A stretch of DNA of 64,000 bases from Flavobacteriales bacterium (lineage in GTDB: Bacteria > Bacteroidota > Bacteroidia > UBA10329), in NCBI GenBank assembly GCA_016124845.1, contig WGMW01000006.1, positions 62,001-126,000 on the forward strand. Reading direction: 5' to 3'. Position 1 is the stretch's first letter, and each line of letters opens with the position of its first letter. A program made the translations under genes and the position numbers. Positions 58,474 to 64,000 of this stretch are shown piece by piece. The notes below the pieces were generated by a model. That model saw nothing but the letters and a program-made list of their open reading frames with translations. It searched no databases and was not told the DNA's origin.

Positions 58474-59241
58474 ATGGACCGAAGACTCGAACAGTTCGGA
58501 CGATTGCTGAACATCATGGACGACCTGCGGGAGAAATGCCCGTGGGACCGTAAGCAGACGCTGGAGAGCCTGCGCCATCTGACCATTGAGGAGACCTACG
58601 AACTGGCCGATGCCATTCTGGACAATGATCTGGAAGAGATAAGGAAAGAACTGGGCGACATCCTGCTTCACATCGTTTTCTATGCCAAGATCGGTTCGGA
58701 GAAGAACGCATTTGACATTGCCGATGTGGCCGAGGGCATTTGCGAGAAGCTCATCTCGCGCCACCCTCACATTTATGGAGATGTGAAGGTTGCCGATGAG
58801 GAGGAAGTAAAGGCCAATTGGGAAAAACTGAAACTGAAAGAAGGCAAGAAATCCGTGTTGGAAGGCGTGCCCCGTTCATTGCCTGCCATGGTCAAGGCCA
58901 CACGCATTCAGGACAAGGCGCGTGGAGTTGGTTTCGATTGGGACAACCGCGAACAGGTTTGGGACAAGGTGAATGAGGAGTTGGTAGAACTGAAAGAGGA
59001 GATCGATTCGAATGCCGATAGAACGAAGATCGAAAGCGAGTTCGGTGATGTGCTCTTTTCCATGATCAATTACGCGCGTTTCATTGACATTGATCCCGAA
59101 ACGGCCTTGGAGCGCACCAACAAGAAATTCATCAAGCGTTTTCAGTATCTGGAATCAGAATCGAAAAAAGACGGAAAGGAACTTTCGGACATGACCTTGG
59201 AGGAAATGGACGAATACTGGAATGCAGCAAAGAAGCTGTGA
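58474..59241 (+). CDS. mazG: Nucleoside triphosphate pyrophosphohydrolase MazG
   Basis: A 255-residue all-alpha protein with two MazG domains. The first has the EExxE signature in LTIEETYELADAIL with ELGDILLHIVFYAKI; the second has NEELVELKEEID and EFGDVLFSMINYAR. It hydrolyses (d)NTPs to monophosphates and PPi, cleaning the nucleotide pool. The ATG at 58474 is used; a TTG seven codons earlier is less likely. It is convergent with the beta-propeller-like gene, 2 bp apart. Confidence 0.95.
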   Translation: MDRRLEQFGRLLNIMDDLREKCPWDRKQTLESLRHLTIEETYELADAILDNDLEEIRKELGDILLHIVFYAKIGSEKNAFDIADVAEGICEKLISRHPHIYGDVKVADEEEVKANWEKLKLKEGKKSVLEGVPRSLPAMVKATRIQDKARGVGFDWDNREQVWDKVNEELVELKEEIDSNADRTKIESEFGDVLFSMINYARFIDIDPETALERTNKKFIKRFQYLESESKKDGKELSDMTLEEMDEYWNAAKKL

Positions 59242-59243
59242 CC

Positions 59244-60347
59244 CTAAAGTTGGATGAGCATCGCCTTGGCACCACTATCCGTTGACAACTGAATCACAAA
59301 CATTCCTTGTTTACCGTTGAATTCTGAAGCAAGGATTCTACCCCTTGAATTCCCTGAACGCACCAGTTTTCCATCGGTGCTGAGGAGTTTCCATTCCACT
59401 TCTTCACCTTCAAATTCAATTGATTGCAATGAGAGGTCTTGGCGATAAATGGTTCTTACGCTAAGTTCTCTGTAAGTCTCATTCACACCAATAAAAACCG
59501 AAGGATGCAATCGGTACATCTTCCCTCCCATCCCAAAGGATTGTTCATCGGTTATGTAAAGAGATCCATTGCGAAAACAGATGCCTTCCTTCTGCGATAT
59601 GAAAGAAAAACCTAAGGTCAGAACATCGCCAGAAAAGAAGTCGCTGCCCGTAAAATTGGTGAACAGCAGAACCTTGTCTGAAGTGAGCAGAACCACGCTA
59701 TCTGCATTTTCGGAAATATCTGCTGCGGTAACCGCAAAAACGAAACTGGTGTGTCCTACGTAAAAGCTATCGAGCAGTTCGGCCACATAAGTTCCGTTCT
59801 GCGTAGGCAATCTGTAATGCTTGGTATATCCTGTAGATGGATTCGAGCGGTCTTTGCTGAACAAATGCAGCGAATCATTGAACCAGAACATGGCCTCCAT
59901 ATCGAAGTTGCCATAACTTCCGCTTGGCGGAAATGCTGTTTGATCGGGATAGGAAAAACGGATGGTATCGGTTACAACTGCATTGACCGTGCATGTATCG
60001 ATCCTCGGAATTTTCACGATGTGCAGATCGGTGCGATCGAGTGAGTTGTTGCCGAAGTTGCCCACATACAGGTTTCCCTCATCGTCCTTTGCCACTTCCT
60101 CCCAATCCGTGTTCACATCTCCGATAACCGAAACGGTGCGCTGAAGCACTCCGTTCGTATCTACACAATAGAGTTCGGCAGGATTCCCGCTATCGTTGTG
60201 TGTCCAAAACCACCCGTTCGGGCCGTTGACAATGCCAGAGGTTTCGCTCACAACCGAAGGAAGGTCGCAGAGTTCCGTAAGCACAGACGTTTGCGCCAAC
60301 AGAATCTGTGATGAAAGGAGAAGGAACGGGAAAATGAGAAGCCGCAT
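59244..60347 (-). CDS. Secreted beta-propeller-like protein with probable T9SS-type end
   Basis: A 367-residue secreted protein from the ATG at 60347 (signal MRLLIFPFLLLSSQILLAQ). The body has repeated strands typical of a propeller: TSGIVNGPNGWFWTHNDSGN, DWEEVAKDDEGNLYVGNFGN and FDMEAMFWFNDSLHLFSKDR. The last ~70 residues (VEWKLLSTDGKLVRSGNSRG, MFVIQLSTDSGAKAML) resemble a short T9SS type A sorting domain. It ends beside mazG and starts 13 bp downstream of a lipoprotein gene. Confidence 0.75.
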   Translation of the reverse strand: MRLLIFPFLLLSSQILLAQTSVLTELCDLPSVVSETSGIVNGPNGWFWTHNDSGNPAELYCVDTNGVLQRTVSVIGDVNTDWEEVAKDDEGNLYVGNFGNNSLDRTDLHIVKIPRIDTCTVNAVVTDTIRFSYPDQTAFPPSGSYGNFDMEAMFWFNDSLHLFSKDRSNPSTGYTKHYRLPTQNGTYVAELLDSFYVGHTSFVFAVTAADISENADSVVLLTSDKVLLFTNFTGSDFFSGDVLTLGFSFISQKEGICFRNGSLYITDEQSFGMGGKMYRLHPSVFIGVNETYRELSVRTIYRQDLSLQSIEFEGEEVEWKLLSTDGKLVRSGNSRGRILASEFNGKQGMFVIQLSTDSGAKAMLIQL

Positions 60348-60360
60348 TTCCAACTATCAA

Positions 60361-60906
60361 TTACTTCTTACCTCCAGGAATGGTGGCTTTCACCTCAACC
60401 ACCATATCGGCACGGAAATCAACGCTTTGCGTCATGGTCTCATCGGTAGTGGCGGCCGTGCGCAGCGTAAAACTGCTTTGCGAGATGTACGGATAGAGGT
60501 CTGTTCCGGTCACATCAAGCGTCAGCGTGCTCCCAGCATCTGACGGAACTGGGATCTTGCTTGCAATAAGCACTTCCGGTTGCCCATCTGTTTTCATGTA
60601 AATGGAAATTTCCTGCAAAAAGCTGAAATCCTCTCCTTGCGGAGAAGTGATGGTAATGCTGAGTGAGGTCAATTTGATGGAATCGATCCAGTCGGATTTC
60701 ACGCCTTCATCCTCAAACTTCTGTTCGGAATTGGTTGTGGTGGAAGGTGTGGGCAAACTGACCGGGATATCGATGATGCTCGTACTCGGAATGGTGAAAT
60801 CAGCCGAATAGTTGATGTGGAACGTGCGAAGTTCGTCCAGCACTTTGCAGCCTGGCAGTCCGAGAAATGGAACGAACGCAAGAATGAGCAATAGTCCTTT
60901 TTTCAT
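60361..60906 (-). CDS. Lipoprotein of unknown function
   Basis: A 181-residue lipoprotein (MKKGLLLILAFVPFLGLPGC, lipobox LPGC). The mature part is beta-rich and Ser/Thr-rich: YSADFTIPSTSIIDIPVSLP, IKLTSLSITITSPQGEDFSF and LDVTGTDLYPYISQSSFTLR, with the tail MVVEVKATIPGGKK. This looks like a sandwich domain; no enzyme motif is visible. Its ATG overlaps the stop of the upstream subtilase gene by 4 bp. Confidence 0.72.
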   Translation of the reverse strand: MKKGLLLILAFVPFLGLPGCKVLDELRTFHINYSADFTIPSTSIIDIPVSLPTPSTTTNSEQKFEDEGVKSDWIDSIKLTSLSITITSPQGEDFSFLQEISIYMKTDGQPEVLIASKIPVPSDAGSTLTLDVTGTDLYPYISQSSFTLRTAATTDETMTQSVDFRADMVVEVKATIPGGKK

Positions 60907-62468
60907 TGCACGATGAATTTGGTTTGATACAGGTGGTTTTCAGTTGCCACATTGAGTGAATAGACGCCCGAAGAAAGCGCGTTGAGGTCGAGGTTCCGCG
61001 ACCATGCGCTCCGTAGCACCTCTCGACCCGAAACATCCACAACCGTTACATTTTTCACCGCCAGTTGTGCTGGCTTTTTCAAATACAGAACGTCCGAACA
61101 TGGATTCGGCCACATGGAAATATCCTCTTTTGAGATGTCGGCCACGGCCACATTTCCAAGTGTTCGGAACGCATTGATCCTTCCTGCACCGATCATTCCG
61201 CTCATTCCCGGATTCTCCGCGCTGATGTCCTCACAACCTTGCTCTATCCGTTGACGGATCTGTGACGCATTCATGTTTGGGAAATACGATTTTACCAATC
61301 CTGCCAAACCTGATACCAGCGGAGTTGCCATGGATGTTCCACTGAGATTTCCGTACGTGTTATTGTTTTCTGGAAGTGTACTGTAGATGCCCACTCCCGG
61401 AGCCATCACATCCACAGTGGAACCATAGCTCGAAAATGATGCCTTGGCGTCATTCTCGTCTGTGGCTCCCACACTCACCACCTGCGGGTACGCGGCCGGA
61501 TAACTCAACGTTTGGTCTCCATCGTTTCCTGCTGCGGCCACCAGCAACGCACCCGAAACAGCCGCTTGCTGCACCACCGTTTTCAGCGTGGCCGCATCGG
61601 TAGTTGTTCCCCACGACATGCTGATAACATCAGCGCCAGAGCGCATGGCGTAATAAATGCCATCAATGCCGCCCGTAAGAGCAGCATCCGAATCGCGCCC
61701 GATCTTAACAGGTAAAATTTTTATCGAATAACCGATGGAAGCAATTCCCGTGTTATTGTTGGAAACCGCGCCAACAATTCCTGCCACGTGTGTTCCATGA
61801 ATGAATTCATCATTATTACCCGATGCATTTGCTGGCGGGCGCGGGTCGGCATCATTGTTTGCAACATCATAGCCATGCAGGTCATCTGCTCTTCCATTGC
61901 CATCATCATCCAATAATGTAAGGCCGTTCTGTTCTGCCGTGTTCAAGTAAATATTGGCTGAAAGATCCTGGTGATCAATGGAAATGGCATTGTCCAATAC
62001 AGCCACCAGCACGCTTGACGAACCTGTGGTGAAATTCCATGCTTCCTCTGCCTGTATTTTGGTCAACGCCCATTGGCCCGACTGAAGATCGTTCGGAGTA
62101 TGTGAAGTGAACATCAGCGGATTCTTCTCTGCATACTCCACGTAAGGCAACGCGCTTAATGCGCTGATCAACACATCAACTTGTGCCACATTCGGAAAGA
62201 TGACGCGGTAAATGCTGTCAAGTGCAGTTCCTGGCATGGGAAACGGCCGATAAATGCTGTCGAGTCCAGAAGCCGCAAACAGCAGGTCGATTGTAACATT
62301 GCCACCTGTGTATCCATCCAGATTGATTGGCGAAGCCCCAGAAAGCTTTAGATGGATCTGTCCGTCAATGGCATTCGGATCTACTGTTTGCGCAAGCAGA
62401 ACCGAGCTGGGCATTATGAATGAAACAAGGAAGGAAAGCGCGATGGTGTATAAAAATCTCATGAGCAT
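60903..62468 (-). CDS. S8 subtilisin-like serine protease with T9SS sorting domain
   Basis: A 521-residue secreted protease from the ATG at 62468 (MLMRFLYTIALSFLVSFIMP; 62462 is an alternative). A short pro-region precedes the S8 domain. The triad lies in VAVLDNAISIDHQDL, FIHGTHVAGIVG and SGTSMATPLVSGLAG. The C-terminus is a T9SS type A domain: MWPNPCSDVLYLKKP, VTVVDVSGREVLR and LSSGVYSLNVATENHLYQ. It should reach the surface by T9SS. It is probably co-expressed with the overlapping lipoprotein gene. Confidence 0.93.
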   Translation of the reverse strand: MLMRFLYTIALSFLVSFIMPSSVLLAQTVDPNAIDGQIHLKLSGASPINLDGYTGGNVTIDLLFAASGLDSIYRPFPMPGTALDSIYRVIFPNVAQVDVLISALSALPYVEYAEKNPLMFTSHTPNDLQSGQWALTKIQAEEAWNFTTGSSSVLVAVLDNAISIDHQDLSANIYLNTAEQNGLTLLDDDGNGRADDLHGYDVANNDADPRPPANASGNNDEFIHGTHVAGIVGAVSNNNTGIASIGYSIKILPVKIGRDSDAALTGGIDGIYYAMRSGADVISMSWGTTTDAATLKTVVQQAAVSGALLVAAAGNDGDQTLSYPAAYPQVVSVGATDENDAKASFSSYGSTVDVMAPGVGIYSTLPENNNTYGNLSGTSMATPLVSGLAGLVKSYFPNMNASQIRQRIEQGCEDISAENPGMSGMIGAGRINAFRTLGNVAVADISKEDISMWPNPCSDVLYLKKPAQLAVKNVTVVDVSGREVLRSAWSRNLDLNALSSGVYSLNVATENHLYQTKFIVQ

Positions 62469-62545
62469 GCTTGGATTAACGATTCGTTTGTTGCACAAGT
62501 TACGCGTGTTGCAGGAAACGGTCTGTCGGCAGTTTACTTTAAACA

Positions 62546-62579
62546 CGAAGGCCCGAACGCTGAAGCGTTCGGGCCTTCG
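62546..62579. terminator. Strong hairpin after the peroxiredoxin gene
   Basis: CGAAGGCCCGAACGC and GCGTTCGGGCCTTCG form a perfect 15-bp stem with a four-base loop. On the minus strand it follows the peroxiredoxin stop by 17 bp and is followed by GTGTTTAAAG. Confidence 0.9.
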
Positions 62580-62596
62580 CCAAAATTCAAAATCGC

Positions 62597-63229
62597 TTAG
62601 TGAGAAGCCAGATATTCGGCAACTCCTTCGTGCGTGGCTTTCATGCCTGTTGAGCCTTTCACCCAGTTGGCAGGGCAAACCTCACCGTTCTCTTCAAAGA
62701 AGGTCAGCGCATCAACCATTCTCAATGCCTCATCAACGTTTCTTCCTAATGGAAGATCGTTTACCAGTGCATGACGCACAGTTCCTTCCTTATCGATAAG
62801 GAAAAGACCACGGAATGCGATCATTGGTCCTGTTGCGATCAGATCACCGTCCTCGTCCATGTCATAATCACCGAAAAGCACTCCGTAGTTTGCAGAAATG
62901 GTCTTGGCAGTATCTGCTACGATCGGGTAAGTAACCCCTTTGATGCCGCCAGCAGCTTTATCCATTTGCAACCATCCCCAATGTGTTTCCTCTGTGTCCG
63001 TTGAACAGGCAACGACAGCCGTGTTCCTTGCTTCAAACTCGGCCAATTTTTCTTGGAATGCGTGAAGTTCTGACGGGCAGACGAATGTGAAATCTTTCGG
63101 GTAGAAGAAGAACACGACATTCTTCTTACCGATATATTGATCCAATGAGAAATCAGCTTCAACGGTTCCTCCGTTTACAACTGCTGGTGCGCTGAAAAAA
63201 GGTGCTTTTTTACCTACTAATGTTGACAT
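62597..63229 (-). CDS. Typical 2-Cys peroxiredoxin (AhpC/Prx1 type)
   Basis: A 210-residue peroxide-reducing enzyme, start at the ATG at 63229 (MSTLVGKKAPFFSAPAV). The peroxidatic cysteine is in YPKDFTFVCPSELHAF, the resolving cysteine in EVCPANWVKG, and the fold motifs VACSTDTEETHWGWLQMD and AFRGLFLIDKEGTVRH are complete. It should reduce hydrogen peroxide or alkyl peroxides with thioredoxin or a similar donor. A -7 box lies 39 bp upstream of the start, and a strong terminator follows. Confidence 0.97.
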   Translation of the reverse strand: MSTLVGKKAPFFSAPAVVNGGTVEADFSLDQYIGKKNVVFFFYPKDFTFVCPSELHAFQEKLAEFEARNTAVVACSTDTEETHWGWLQMDKAAGGIKGVTYPIVADTAKTISANYGVLFGDYDMDEDGDLIATGPMIAFRGLFLIDKEGTVRHALVNDLPLGRNVDEALRMVDALTFFEENGEVCPANWVKGSTGMKATHEGVAEYLASH

Positions 63230-63267
63230 TTTATTCTGTGATTTTTGATTAAAATTCGATTCGTTGG

Positions 63268-63275
63268 CAAAGATA
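63268..63275 (-). promoter_or_regulatory. -7 promoter box for the peroxiredoxin gene
   Basis: On the minus strand TATCTTTG fits TAnnTTTG exactly, 39 bp before the ATG. A TTG at 63291-63293 lies 15 bp further upstream and may be the -33 element. Confidence 0.55.
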
Positions 63276-63326
63276 ACAGATAGGTCGGGCCAATGTTCTC
63301 TGCCACCATACCATAATAACGGTAAC

Positions 63327-64000
63327 TTAAATTGACACGTACGCCAGCACAAAACCAGCTACAATTGCCGCCAGTTTGCGGATGTTGAATGCGTGTCCTT
63401 TGTCTGATTCGAAAATGATGGTGGTGGCGATGTGTAGAAACACCCCGACCAGAATGGCCAGAACAATTCCTTGAAAATTGCCGACCTCAACAACCGAACC
63501 TTCCAAAAAATGCGTGATGATTCCTCCCAGCGGAGCCATTAGGCTGAATCCAAAGATGGCCAGCGCTCCCTGTGCAACCGAGAAATGCGCTCCTCGCAGC
63601 ACCGTTCCCAAAATGAAAGCCACAGGAATCTTATGAATGATGACACCCGTGAGCAGGGAATGATGTTCGTGCGCATGTTCGCCTCCAAAGGGCAAACCTT
63701 CAAGCAAAGCGTGTACACCAAGCCCCACGAACAGCGCCATAGGAAGTTCCTTGCCGTGCAACGCATGCGCGTGTCCGTGTTCCATTCCCTTAGAAAGCAC
63801 TTCGAGCATGATCTGAACCATGAATCCGATCAATACCCAGATACCTGCCTTGGAACCGAGTATCCCGTACGATTCGGGCAGCACGTGAAAAAAGGAAAGG
63901 CCAAGCATGAATGCACCGCTGAAGGCCAACGCTATCTTCATATTGGGTTGGCTGATCTTGACAACCCAAGCCAGCATTCCTCCTGCAAAAGCTCCAAACA
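63327..64000 (-). CDS. ZIP-family metal transporter (5' partial)
   Basis: The frame is open to the right edge (FGAFAGGMLAWVVK), so the start lies outside the window; about 224 residues are present. Helices run through FSGAFMLGLSFFHVLPES and PMALFVGLGVHALLEGLPFG. The histidine-rich metal site is typical of ZIPs: HVLPES in one helix, then HALLEGLPFGGEHAHEHHSL and VIIHKIPVAFILG. It probably imports Zn2+ or another divalent metal. It is upstream of and parallel to the peroxiredoxin gene. Confidence 0.9.
   Translation of the reverse strand, partial: FGAFAGGMLAWVVKISQPNMKIALAFSGAFMLGLSFFHVLPESYGILGSKAGIWVLIGFMVQIMLEVLSKGMEHGHAHALHGKELPMALFVGLGVHALLEGLPFGGEHAHEHHSLLTGVIIHKIPVAFILGTVLRGAHFSVAQGALAIFGFSLMAPLGGIITHFLEGSVVEVGNFQGIVLAILVGVFLHIATTIIFESDKGHAFNIRKLAAIVAGFVLAYVSI

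Overview
The window is about 64 kb of ordinary-looking chromosome from a member of the Bacteroidota, most likely a Flavobacteriales-type organism. The evidence is: two subtilases and other secreted proteins with type IX secretion (T9SS) C-terminal sorting domains; a GldI-like FKBP lipoprotein; a TonB-dependent receptor with a carboxypeptidase-like regulatory domain; -7 promoter boxes of the TAnnTTTG type that is specific to this phylum; and few Shine-Dalgarno sequences. No rRNA, tRNA, CRISPR, phage or complete insertion sequence was seen. Both edges cut genes: a membrane protein on the left and a ZIP metal transporter on the right.

Layout. 1-7.1 kb: membrane protein, pruA, an FtsB/DivIC-like protein, an M42 peptidase, a thioesterase, and a 5'-nucleotidase split into two genes with the C-terminal domain first. 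7.2-10.3 kb: dnaA, a low-molecular-weight phosphatase and an RsmI-type methylase. 10.3-14.8 kb: fatty acid hydroxylase, two FKBP proteins, nrnA and ndk, with a structured RNA element in front of the GldI-like gene. 14.8-20.1 kb: secreted hydrolase, M23 peptidase and subtilase. 20.2-23.1 kb: mnmA, a YwqK-type repeat protein and mnmD, so two enzymes of wobble-uridine tRNA modification. 23.3-28.2 kb: small secreted and stress-type proteins, a PLP-binding protein and a vapBC-like toxin-antitoxin pair. 28.3-34.5 kb: TonB receptor, OstA-like protein and a higBA cassette inserted at the end of the OstA-like gene. 34.5-46.4 kb: envelope genes (GT39, MCE, amidase, LptD, GT-C-like protein) around an HdrD/E-like iron-sulphur module. 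46.9-53.9 kb: miaA, cca, GT9, dapD, ruvX and def. 54-64 kb: phosphosugar mutase, NRDE protein, mazG, subtilase, peroxiredoxin and ZIP transporter.

Functional themes are envelope building (OstA-like, LptD, MCE, amidase, M23, glycosyltransferases), RNA maturation (mnmA, mnmD, miaA, cca, nrnA, RsmI-like) and protein export or folding (T9SS cargo, FKBPs, peptide deformylase).

The most unusual content is between the genes. A 42-bp-period array of about a dozen small palindromes (46.46-46.93 kb) switches stem sequence on both arms, as expected if pairing is selected. A second array (57.55-57.80 kb) keeps exact 21-bp register. A higBA toxin-antitoxin cassette is bracketed by two copies of the last codons of the gene it follows. 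A structured RNA element fills the space between nrnA and the GldI-like gene. Several dispersed inverted-repeat families sit in the intergenic gaps, and in two cases a short repeat lies exactly where a start codon would be expected.
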